DNA of 64,000 nt from Struthio camelus. Lineage: Eukaryota > Chordata > Aves > Struthioniformes > Struthionidae. The stretch lies in NCBI RefSeq assembly GCF_040807025.1, contig NC_090952.1, positions 23,557,068-23,621,067 on the forward strand, given 5' to 3'. Under the pieces are notes generated by a model. It did no database searches. It was given only the letters and a program-made list of their open reading frames with translations, and was not told where the DNA came from. Shown piece by piece: positions 25,717 to 36,100 of this stretch (its first letter is position 1; every line of letters starts with the position of its first letter). The position numbers and the translations under genes were made by a program.

Positions 25717-25787
25717 TGTGTTAAGGTGCATCTAGTGCAGTTAGTGAAGTAGCGTAGAATCTACTGCCCTAAATGCTCCTTCTGGCA
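25717..25787 (+). ncRNA. MIR18B: miR-18b precursor hairpin
   Basis: The 5p mature region at 25722-25744 begins TAAGGTGCAT and carries the miR-18 seed AAGGUGC. The 3p arm begins ACTGCCCTAAATGC at about 25763, as in miR-18. The loop is short and AG-rich. It lies about 70 bases after the miR-106a hairpin. The one-base seed difference from the miR-17 family (G for A) gives a separate target set. The mature sequence appears identical to human miR-18b from memory. Confidence 0.97.
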
Positions 25788-25905
25788 CAAGCTGCTGCCC
25801 GTGCATCCAGAAAACGCATCCATCTGGCTTTAGCTCAGCAATTACAATTTCAGTTGAAGCGTTTTCTTTCACTGAAAGCAATTGCTCAGGAAGTAGTTTT
25901 GTCCT

Positions 25906-25980
25906 AGCAGTATCAAAGTGCTCATAGTGCAGGTAGCTTTGAATTGGACCTACTGTAATGTGGGCACTTACAGTACTGCT
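25906..25980 (+). ncRNA. MIR20B: miR-20b precursor hairpin
   Basis: The 5p mature region at 25914-25936 begins CAAAGTGCTCATAG, the diagnostic miR-20b sequence, with seed AAAGUGC. The 3p arm is about 25952-25974. AGCAGTA at the base of the 5' side pairs exactly with TACTGCT on the 3' side, which fixes the hairpin ends. It shares seed and targets with miR-106a, so two of the six genes give the same dose-sensitive output. Confidence 0.97.
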
Positions 25981-26030
25981 AGATAAAGTGCATCTTAGCT
26001 AGTGGCAGTTTCTTGAGAAGATGGTGCTGA

Positions 26031-26105
26031 TTACAGTCAGTTTTGCAGGTTTGCATCCCAGCTTACTAAAATTGCTGTGCAAATCCATGCAAAACTGACT
26101 GTGGT
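26031..26105 (+). ncRNA. MIR19B2: miR-19b-2 precursor hairpin
   Basis: The 3p mature region at 26076-26098 begins TGTGCAAATCCATG, with seed GUGCAAA. The 5p arm at 26039-26060 begins AGTTTTGCAGG, which is specific to miR-19b. ACAGTCAG and CTGACTGT pair at the base of the stem. miR-19 is the main PTEN-targeting and oncogenic member of the related miR-17-92 cluster in mammals. The loop is shorter than in the mammalian mir-19b-2 gene as I recall it. Confidence 0.97.
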
Positions 26106-26210
26106 GGTGGTGAATCTGTTGTGAATAATGGGTTTGGAAGCACTTCTTTTTTTATTATTATTATTTTTTTCTTTCTCTGTGAAGATCTGAAGATGCCTAC
26201 TTGCACTGGT

Positions 26211-26286
26211 TTCTCCATGGGTGGGGATTTGTTGCATTACTTGTAGCTATGTGTAGAGTATTGCACTTGTCCCGGCCTGTGGAGGA
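26211..26286 (+). ncRNA. MIR92A2: miR-92a-2 precursor hairpin
   Basis: The 3p mature region at 26259-26280 begins TATTGCACTTG, with seed AUUGCAC. The 5p arm at 26219-26240 begins GGGTGGGGATTTG, which is the mir-92a-2 form and not the mir-92a-1 form. This independently supports the assignment to the 106a-363 cluster and not to miR-17-92. miR-92a targets in mammals include integrin alpha-5 and BIM. Confidence 0.97.
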
Positions 26287-26349
26287 AAGGAGGACTTGTC
26301 TTCAGGCTGCGCTTCTCAAAATTTGCCAGTGTGGTAAGCTTTGTTTTGC

Positions 26350-26424
26350 TGTTGTCGGGTGGATCACGATGCAATTTTGATTAGTTTAGTAGGAGAAAAA
26401 TTGCACGGTATCCATCTGTAAACC
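26350..26424 (+). ncRNA. MIR363: miR-363 precursor hairpin
   Basis: The 3p mature region at 26399-26420 begins AATTGCACGG, with the same AUUGCAC seed as miR-92a. The 5p arm at 26356-26377 begins CGGGTGGATCACG. The precursor is nearly the same as the human one as I remember it, including the loop-side AGGAGAAA. It is the last gene of the cluster. miR-363 is found only in the 106a-363 cluster, so its presence identifies the locus firmly. Confidence 0.97.
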
Positions 26425-26689
26425 GCAAGACCTTCATCGCTGACAACATAGCTTTTGTCAGTAAGCAATTCTCACAGCAGAGTCTGTAGTAATTGTGTAT
26501 AATGGCTTGCTGTTGACCCCAAAACTTACAGGGAGGGGAAGAAACAAAACTTCTCCAGGTAACTAATAATTATGTTCATCTAATAATTAAAAAAAAAAAA
26601 GGGGGGGAGGGGGAGGAGGGATGGTCCAGGGGGAGGACCTTCTGGGAATGTTTCTGTAGTAATATGTAAATGGCTGTGGTGGACTTAAC

Positions 26690-26695
26690 AATAAA
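26690..26695 (+). terminator. Candidate poly(A) signal for the cluster transcript
   Basis: AATAAA about 270 bases after the miR-363 hairpin, with a GT-rich stretch (TTGTGG and then TGTGTC) 20-40 bases further on. Hexamers arise often by chance in AT-rich DNA, so confidence is moderate. Confidence 0.4.
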
Positions 26696-29600
26696 GTGAT
26701 TTTCAAATAATCGTTGTGGTTAATAATGTGTCTCATTAAAGTGCAGTTGCAGCAGACAATTAACAGAAATAAGGGAGACCTTTTTTTGCCTGGCCTGTTG
26801 GTTGCAGCCTTGTTCTGCCTCCTGCCACCTCAAGAGCTCCAGCTACCTTCTCCCCCTTGATTTTAAAGGTAGATGTGTCACGAACCTCCTGCTGCTGCTA
26901 CTTCAAGGAATTTTTTTTCTTTTGAGGGGGATGTCCTTCCCCAGGCCAGGAGAAGGAAGTCCTCAAGCGAGTAGTGCTCGAGTCCAAGCCCTTAAGCGAT
27001 AGTCTTGCTCCCTTTTTTGCTCTTTGACTCGGTGAGCCTTGAAGTCACGAGTGTAGTAGCTGCATCCTGTCTTTAACTGCTGCCCCTGGGAAAGGGGAGA
27101 CCTTGGTTTGTCCCGGTGGTGTGAAATGCTCTGTTGTGGGAGCAGGGGCTGGATGAGGCAGCCCGGACGCGTGGGCTCCTCGGCTGGGTGCCCCTGCCTG
27201 TTGTGGGTGGATAAAATCTCATGGTGTTATATTTGCTGCATTGCTGTAGTGTGCAAGGTAGATTTTGGGGGTCCACCTGCTAGTGTGAACCCCGGGGTGT
27301 CTTGGGGAGAGAGTTGCCTGTATCCTGGACCTTGACAAGGCTCAGGCTTGAGCTGGGTTTTTATTCTTTCTTGCTGAAAAGAAAGAATATATGTATGAAT
27401 ATGTGTTCCCCATACGTTATGTGGCAAAGCTGGTTTGAGTCTGGCTCCAGTGCTGCAGCTCAGGGTCTCTTCAGTTGCCTCCGAGCAAACGCCTGGGGGC
27501 TGGTTAAGTGAGCAGTACCTGCCGGCTTCAAATGCCCTCCTTTCCCGCCAGCTGTAAAGACCCTTGAGATGTAAAAGGGTCACTGGGGTCTGGCTTACAG
27601 TGGCCAGTGCTGTCAGACTGCTGCCATGGGGTGGAGGGGAGAAGTAGGGTCTCCTGTGTCCCCTTGTGTGATCCAAGTGCCCACAGGGACCGACGGCTTC
27701 CTGGGCAAGAGCCCCCAAGTGTCTGGGAGCCTCCAAAGTCCAGTGGCTGCTGGATCTCCCCCCAGGTGAGGGTGGTGAGCAGCCATCGGCTGTGGAGGTG
27801 AGGTCCGGAGCCCCAGGAGAGTCAGTCTGGGGAGGGAAACGCTCTTAGGAGAACAGACCTTGCTTCCTTGCTCAAAGTGCCCCTGCAGAGCTCCTGCAAG
27901 TGTTTCCACGCAGCTGGTGTCTCTGGGTGGTTTTATGCACCAGAATCTAATCTAAGGCTGAGCACTGTAATCCTCCTTGTGCTTGGGAGAGCCGTAACCT
28001 GGACTTCAAATCCCTGCACGAGGAAAAGACGTTCCTTCACTGTAGACCCCTTCTGGCTGCAATACTTGTTGACGGTGACAAAAAATGGGTTCGAGTACTT
28101 GGCTAATTGTGACCTACTGCAGTGCAGCATCCCACAACTGAGCAAAGAGCATTGCACTGCGTTCACACTAGAAACAAAACCAAAGCTTGCTACTGCGTTA
28201 ATGTGCTTTGGGGAGAAACTCCAAGTCTGATGTCATGTCGCTAATGTTGGCTCTGCAGCTAGCTCTGCTGCCCTGTGAGATGGTGGCCCAGCTCGCGCAT
28301 GGCCCTGTGCGGGTCTCACTGGGACAAACCGCATTCAGTGCCACCATCAGACGCAGTTGGCACGACCCGTGGCTGATGCATGATGGTTGTTCCAGGTAAG
28401 AGCAGGGAACGTGCAGGAGACCTCGCTGGTGAGCTCTTTTAAACGCCGTTAGTGCCAAAGTGTGAGATGGGATTATCAGTAGTGTCCGTGGATTCTGGGT
28501 GAGCGTTCGGAGTTGAGTTATCTGGATGAGAGGGATTGTTGTTGTTGTCTGATCCCGCAAGCGAAGCTATCTATTAACAGCGTAGGTGTTTGCTTTTTCG
28601 ATGAGTATCTATACAATCTGTTCCAAGCGACAAGCCTGCCGTTTGCAATTTGGGTGGTTTGCATGGAGTTCACTGACTTTGCTCAAAACACTGAAGTTTG
28701 TAAGAAGCGAGCTGAACGTTTCTGCAGCGGTAAACTGCCTCCAGCATTGGAAAAAAGCAGGATCGCAGGCTCTGTTGTAAGAAGCTTCTGCAAACCGGTG
28801 CCCTGCATGTGCTACCTACGCGCTTAACGTAGTATGTTGTTTTTTATGGTCGGGCTCTGGTATTCCAGCACAGTAGGGCAGGTAGCGCGTTTCTTTGACT
28901 TGTACGCTGCTTTTCTCCAGGGTGCCAGAGAAAACGGCAGTGAAGCTCTCACTTGCTGGGTATCAGTGTTGCAGCGTTTGGAAGTCAGACATGTGCTGCT
29001 GTTACCCCCTTAGCTTATTTTTTTTCCAAGGTCAGCGAGGAAGAGCACGTTGCGAACAGAGGCTGCCGAGGTTTTGCGCTGCAGCGCGCTGGGCTTACCC
29101 TGAACTCTCATTCGCTGCATGTCTCCTGCTGGGGCGTCTGTCTCGTGGGGGAGCTCCACGGTCCCTCGGGACTGAACTTACCGCAGCTTGCAGCAGCTCC
29201 CGTTAGGAGCAGGCCACGCTTGGCCCACCCAGGTTTGCTTGCAGCTCCTCCAGAGCTGCGGTCCTTTTTGCACCGCTCGGATCCCTGCGTGGAGATGCCT
29301 GACGTTTTCTGTGGTTTAAAAACGTTGACGCTGACTTGAAACAACAACTGACTAGTCTGTATGCTAACAGCATGGCACGGGCTGCTTCGTTTTAAGCCTA
29401 GGATGTCACTTTTGAACCTCTTCAGGAGATGCCCTTGTTTTCTGAGGTTTTGGATGTCCTATTTAATGAGGTGTTTGGATGGGAGACTCACGATGGGGAG
29501 AAGAGGAGACTACGGGGGTCCCCCTGCAGCTGCTGTCTCTGGGCCACCTTTTCTGCTTGAAGTGCTCTGTCCACCAGCTCTTGCTGGTGTGGACGGTTTT

Positions 29601-31129
29601 CCAAGGTGGACACTGCTGTGGCGGCAGAGGCTGAGACCAGGTGGGCTGAGCCCCGTGGTGGGACGCGGGCGCAAGGAGCGGGGCTGTAGGGGTTTTCACC
29701 CGCTCCCTGCAAGCGAGGGAATCGGAGGGATATATCGGTCTCCTCTAACGCTCCCTGGCCGGGGAGAGCGATCCGGGGGCAGTGTCTGGAGGGTGGTGGG
29801 CTGCTTGCAGCCTCCCAGGTCTCCCTTGGGAGAGTTGCACCCGGGGTGCCCGGGCGCAGGTGCCCAGGCGGAGCACGGACGCTTTGCTGCAGCAAACGAA
29901 GAGAAGTCGTGAAAGCTCCCCGGGTCGCACGCGCGCTGCTGCGACGGCCGCGCTGGCGCGGGGGTTTCTGCATCGATCTTTAAACGAGACGTCCTTTTCA
30001 TGAGGAGCGTTGTGGCCGTCGGGCGCCGGTGCCCCAGGGCCGAGGCTGCTCCAGGAGATGTCGGAGCAGTTGTTTCTGGGAGCGGGACGTCAGAAAGGAG
30101 TCAGCACCAGTGATTTCTTTTTCTTTTTTCTCTTTTTTTTTTTTTTTACTGGAAGATTATAAATAGGTACGAGCATTCACAGTCATGGAAAGACGCAAGT
30201 CTCGTTCTGGATACTTAGATGCCTTCAAACCTCTGGGTGCCTGGGCTATTTTTACCGAGTGGGAATATTTCATATTATTATTTTCAATCTCCTGCTGCTG
30301 CACAACACTTTGTGTTACTTCATAGGCAGGCGGTTATTCCCCGCTCTAATCGGCGCTTGCCTAGCCGGAGCCTCCAGCGGGAACTTTCCTCTTCTCTTAT
30401 AGGAAACTTGTTGAAATTAATCTTTCCAAACCACCGTTTGTTTTTAAAGTATCTTCTGCTCTCGTGGGTCTTCAGGGCTGTTTTTACAGCCCGTTCCTGC
30501 CCAAAGCGGTGCGTTAAGCCCAGGTAAGCTTCTGTAACTGGGCCGTCTCTCCCGACACCCAGCCCGGCCGCTCGCTGCTCAGTCGTTCGTCTCCGGTCGC
30601 TGCCGAGTTACTTTGTCCAAAGTAATTGCAGCGCGTGTCAGTAAAACTCGGGCTTCGTTTCCAGCTGATATTAGCTTAAAATCACGCTTGACATAGAGGC
30701 CGAAGTATTTCTAATTTGTTTATGTTGTCTTGCTCGCTGAAGCTAGTGTTGTCCAGAGTAAAACCACATCTACTCCTGGACCTGCTGGCCGAGGAAGCAA
30801 TTACGTGTTACGTCCGTCCATCCTCTGCCTCTTCCCCTGCTGCGCTTTTTCCCAGTATTAAATCACCCGTGATGATGTTACACCAGAAGAACGCACTTTG
30901 TTCTCTTTGACTTTTACATCTGCCTGTTGAGTTAAGTTACTGCGCTTCTGCAGGCGAGTATCCTGGCTGCCGCGGGCGGATCGGAAGTCACCAGCTATTT
31001 GGCTAATTGTCTTTCCCATTGAAGGTGTTGTTTGTAAAGGTAACATTTCATTCGCCACTGGATTTTGTAGAATGCAGAGGATCACAGCACTGAACCAAAG
31101 AAAAGAGGGGAAAACACCAATGCCCTCTT

Positions 31130-31157
31130 CTATCTATCTATCTATCTATCTATCTAT
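31130..31157. repeat. (CTAT)n microsatellite
   Basis: About seven CTAT units in a row. A shorter TATC/TA run lies about 120 bases downstream (about 31271-31295). Confidence 0.95.
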
Positions 31158-32547
31158 AAATAAAAAATATAAAATGCCATTTTTTTCATATATATGTATG
31201 TAATAGGAAAACTTACAGCAGAGGAAGTTACCATTCTGTTATTCTGGTGATGTAAAGCTGGAGTAAAATGATATATCTATCTATCTATATATATTTTTTT
31301 AATGGAAATGGGCTCTTGTGCTGTCTTCTGCTGGTGGAGGCAACAAATCTGGTTCCCAAGCAGGTACCCTGGAGCAATAGCAAATGGCTACAAGGACAGA
31401 CTTAAAACTTGAAAGAAAAAGAGGCAACAAATCTCTTGGGACTTCAAAGGCCCCCCCACTTTGCTGGACAGCCTGTCCGCTCAGAGCTTCACTGCAGCAA
31501 TGAAGATAAAATTAAGACCTTCCTGCCCTAAAAACACAGATCCCTTCCCTCCTCCAGAGATGCTGTGCTAGACAACAACTTTCTGTTTGCCGGCCGTACC
31601 CGAAGGCATCCGCGACGCCGCTCGGAGGCGCTCGCTCCGCTCCGTCCAGCACCGGGCAGTGGTGCAGAGGCTCGTTAGCGCTTTGGTAACGAATACAATT
31701 TTGTAAAGTAGCACGGTGTTGCAGAGCGCTTGCTCGTGTTAATTCTTAGTCGTCTAAGACGGGTGCTAAATCCTGAGCAGGCAGTTTTCAAACCACTTCT
31801 GTCAAGATGGTGTTATTCCTTTGGCTGCAAACTGATGCAAATTTTACCTGCGTTTTCAATTTTCCAGCTGGGATATAAGGAGGAATCAGGACCTCTAAGG
31901 GAGTTACACGAGGGCCTTCTGTATTAACTGGAGTTTTCAGGTTTATGGCTGATTAAAAACCTGGGTGTGTGTTGATATGGAATGAAAGGGATACCAAAGG
32001 ATGGGAAAAGAGTTTAGATTTTGCCCTCTGGGCTTACACAAAACCCCAAATGTTTGTTTTGCTCAAAAACGGGCACTTTCTGTCAAAACAAAATGTTTAT
32101 GAGGAAAACCTCGTCAGTCAGCCCTGCAGTTTGAAGAATGCCGCATCTGAAGCTTATCCTTCAGTCCGAGGGTAACATAGAGCTTAATTTGTGGATTAAA
32201 AATGTTTTAATTCCTTTATCATGGTATAGGAGCAGAAAGGAGTGTGAGACGGCAACTTGCCTTCTGCTTTGGGGAAGGCTTCATTTTCTCAAAATAAAAA
32301 GGCAGCTTTTGCTGCTACTTCCCCTGGAAGTACGTCTATACCCAGCCTCCACTAGACGCTCGTTGTTCAATTTCAGTCAATGAAAAAAGAACTTTTTAAT
32401 GTTAGTCTCAGAAGTAAAAGTCTTGGCAAGTGCTTTATCTTTAGTTAAAGCCTTAGCTAGTTTTGAAGAAAGTTAGTTTAAAGCTAATGATGTTCCTTCC
32501 AGCTTTTCGCAGGACTTGGGTGACACTCTGCAAGAGAAGGACTTCTA

Positions 32548-32583
32548 TTTAAAAAGAAAAAAAAGAAAAAGAAAAGAAAAAAA
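32548..32583. repeat. A-rich (AAAAG)n simple repeat
   Basis: A degenerate run of A with spaced G. Confidence 0.85.
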
Positions 32584-33199
32584 TATGTATAGATAATAAC
32601 ACAAAATGTTGAGTAAGTTCCTGTCACAAGCTTGCGCTGAACATCAGCTTCTTGCAAGAGCGGTGATTTTTTTTTTCATCCTCTCTGAAATAACGTAAGA
32701 GCGCTGGAACAGTTGTGTGTTCTGCTTTGAACAGAAAAAGTCAAAAATCACTTCAAAACAAGGGCCCAAGAGCTGCTGGGCTGAATTACCGCACGCCCGG
32801 GCCCGCGTGTAAGCAGCCGGGAAGGCAAACAGCCTTGCTCGCAATCGCCATCTCCCTGTACGATTTAATTAACAGCGTGAGCGCAGCAAAATACGCTTGT
32901 GCTACCCGTGGTCCGTGCTCTGCCGCAGCCCGTCTGCCGACGGGCCCTTTCCCGGGAGCCGTCCGGCAAACAGACCTGCTCAGAGTGATTTTTTTTATGT
33001 ACCAAAACCCTCTTTTACTCCGTTCGGCTGCACTTTCCAACTGAAACATAGGCCTGGCTTGTTTTAGGAGGTGATGACAAGCAGATAAAACGGCATTAGA
33101 GCCCCCGCTCCGGCGCGGGCAGGGCTGCACCGCTGCCTCTAATAGCTGCTCACCGAAGTCGCTCGCGCTGTGACGTTCCAGCTGCTGGAAGGTCGCTGG

Positions 33200-36100
33200 C
33201 TGGAGACGGGGACTCGCGGCTCTTGGAGCTCCTCGGCCGTGGAGTGGGACTTTGGGAAGCCTCCTGCGGCAGGGCCGCCCGCCTGCCCGTGGCATCCCTG
33301 GAGGTGGGGCAGGGAGCGGGTGCTGGGGTGAAACTTCGCTGCTGCTCTTAAAATAAATAAATAAAATAATAATAAAAAAAAAATACCTGAGCGCCATCTA
33401 GACTACTGCAATTTGTTGCATTTCCTCCCTCGTCTTCTAACGGGCTGTCAGTAAGTGGCGTCTCGGTGGATGCCTGGAAGCTCCCGGGAGGGGACGGGGA
33501 TGGGGACGAGCTGCGCGTGCCGGGTTGTGCCTTTTCCCGCGGCGCTACGGAGCCATCGGTTAGCAGAACCGGGTCCTCTGCCTTCTCGCCCCATCCGAAG
33601 CGCGGGTTCAGGCCACGCGAAGCCGCGTTACCTCGCCGGGTTTCGGGCAGGCCCGCTGCTCGGGGCGGGCGTGCTGCGCCGTTGCCCTGGCCCGCCCGTT
33701 TGCAGGGGCCATCCGCGGCGCCGATGGAAGCGGAGCGTTGCCTGCCTTGGGGTTTTCCTTTCGCCACGGGAGGGCAGGCTGTTTCTGAACAAAGCGCAGT
33801 GCGAAATCCCTCCAGCTGGCGCGGCGGGCCGTCCCGGCGCGGGGTCCCCGGCTGCGAGGGGAGGAGGTTTTCAAAGTACCCCTTGTTACGGGTGTATTTG
33901 TTTTAGTCTTTTTGCACCACTGTAGCCCAGCTCTGCCCTGGAATAAGTTAACGCAGTTTCCAGTGATTTTTAAAGAGAAGAGAGGTACCGGGACTTTGTC
34001 TGGTAGGTGCTAATGCCGCAGAGGAATTTGGTCCTCCAGAAGTTGTCTTCATCTCACTTGAGTTTATTCCCCTGATTAAATTAACTCTCTCTCTCTTTTT
34101 TCTTTCTTTCTTTTTTTTTTTTTTTTCCCCAAAGGAAACACAGCTTACAAATAATAGCAAATGCCCGGTGGGAGCGTACGGTTTTATAAAAAGCAACATG
34201 GATTTTTCAGCGTAGCAAATAACACTCGTGGTTTTAAGGCTCATGGGCTTAAAACCACAGCAAGGAGACTGGAGGTGTCGAAAGAGGACGCCGATGGCTT
34301 GTGATGGGCGCCCGGGGCAGGACCGCCGGGGGCACGCGAGCGCCCGGGGCCTGGACAGCCCGGCGAACGCCTCCGAGGAGGGTCCTCTGGGTTGCTCCTG
34401 TCCAAAGCCCCTTTTGACTGTGCTAACAAAGCGCTCTGCTTTCACGCCGGCTGCAATTTATAGGTCGGAGGAAAAACTCCTGCTCGCAACCTGATGTCGG
34501 GGTAGCAAACGTCTGTTAGCGTGTCATCGGGAGTGACGGAAGGACAAGAGACGAGGGTAAGACCCAAGCCCCGCGGTGCAGCGATGTGACTGCCGGTGGG
34601 GAAAAAAGCCTGCCAGACATTATTAATCTTAAAAACCGTCAGAAACGTCACAGTGACCACCATAAAACTGAAGTGTCCATCAGTTACCCGGAGGGCGATT
34701 CAGGCTGGAGACGAAGATGGGGACCCCCCCCCCCCCCTCCCCGGCAGCACGGCTACCTCCTGCTTGCCAAGGCTTCGAATAAACCTTTCGGCCGTTTCTC
34801 AAAACCTCCCTGTCTGGAAAGAAAATAGACCCGAGAGGTTTGTCCCGTCGCCCGCAGCTCGCCGCCGATGCCAGCAGGGAGGCTCTGCGCCGGGCTGGGG
34901 TCTCCCCGCACCTTTGGGCTTCGAGCGAAAGGGCGATTTTCGGGCAGGCGGAGGAGCGAACCGGCGCCAACAGCCCCCGGGGCAGGCTCGCCCCGTCCTC
35001 CTGGTTTTCCTTCCTCCTCCTCTACCTCGGGCGCCCCGAGCCGGAGAGGGCGGCGGGAGCGGGGAGCCGCTGCTCCGTTTTCTCTGGTTTTCCAAGGGGG
35101 GGGTTTCCGACCCCGGGGGACGTTACGTGACTTGCTGCCGAGCGGCCGCGGGAAAGTTATTTCTCCCCTAAAACGACTGCTCCCCCCCGCCCGCCCGCTG
35201 CCGCGGGACGGAGCCGTTCGGCGCAAACCTGCCTGCGCGCCCCCGAGGTCGGACGGAGCTGTCGAGCTGTTGGCCGGCAGAAACCCGGCAAAACGCCGCC
35301 TCAGCAAGAAACCCTCCCTTCAAAAGGCAGGATTTCCCCTCCGAGGGCAGGAGGCCGGGGGTCTGCCCCATGCCCGGCCCCCCCCGCCCCGGTGCCTCGC
35401 TGTGCTCTGCTGCTGTTTCAGTTCACCTTTAAAAAATACCTGCCATGAAATTTTCAGACTCAGCGCTTTTCAGGCTCCAGCCCTGTGAACGTGGGATACT
35501 CCTTCAGGAAATTTCCAAGGACACCGAGTAGCTGATCTAGTCCTTTTTCTTTTTTTTTCCCCCCCATCTGTATATACGTGAGCATGGGCGGGGAAAAAAG
35601 AAAAAAAAAATCAGTGCAATTTGTGTACATATTGCTCGCCGAACAGGCTGGCCGTGCTAATGTGCCACCCCTTTGGTGAGTGGGTTTAGGGGCATCTTCT
35701 AACATCATCCCGTAATAATTAAATACAGTAAATTTCCTTCCGATCGAAAAAAAACCCCCAAAAAATCTATAGCAGCGACGTCCTTGAGTACTTCAGCGCT
35801 TGGTCAGGTTTGGCCGCCGCGGTTGCCGCCTGCCTGAGGCTGTTGGCTGCGCAGGGCTGAGAACGGCGCAGCTCGTGACATGCACCGGGATCCCTTGCTG
35901 CACGCCGAGGCTCAGGAGTCTCTCGTTTTTCGGCTGTCTCCCTCCAGAAAGCTGCTGCTACCCGCTTTCGGTGGGATTTCGCCCTGCTGCCCGCTTGAGC
36001 ACCCTGCCAAGGTGCAGGGGCGCCCCCCTCCACCCCGTCGTGCGGCGGCGGCCCGAATCTGGCAGCGCCGCGGCCCAAACCTGTCCGCCGCTGTCAGCCA

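Larger units (their letters stand above)
25467..26715 (+). ncRNA. Candidate last exon of the miR-106a-363 primary transcript
   Basis: This span starts after the splice acceptor at 25466, contains all six hairpins and ends shortly after an AATAAA at 26690-26695, which is followed by a GT-rich stretch. In mouse the cluster's host is the Kis2 non-coding transcript, a retroviral integration locus in T-cell leukaemia, so a capped, spliced, polyadenylated host RNA is the expected arrangement. The boundaries are read from motifs, not from transcripts. Confidence 0.4.
26716..33199. other. Intergenic DNA, no gene recognised
   Basis: Open frames are short and show no familiar protein. The interval contains T-rich runs and CTAT microsatellites (31130-31157 and about 31271-31295). 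A few sequences resemble splice sites, but none is linked to a convincing exon. A long host transcript of the cluster or another non-coding RNA could cross it; the sequence does not say. Confidence 0.55.

Noticed and set aside
25569..26286. Possible assignment to the paralogous miR-17-92 cluster
   Set aside because: The first member has the miR-106a 5' end, the second is the 18b form, the 92a hairpin has the 92a-2 5p arm, and miR-363 closes the cluster. GPC3 lies nearby.
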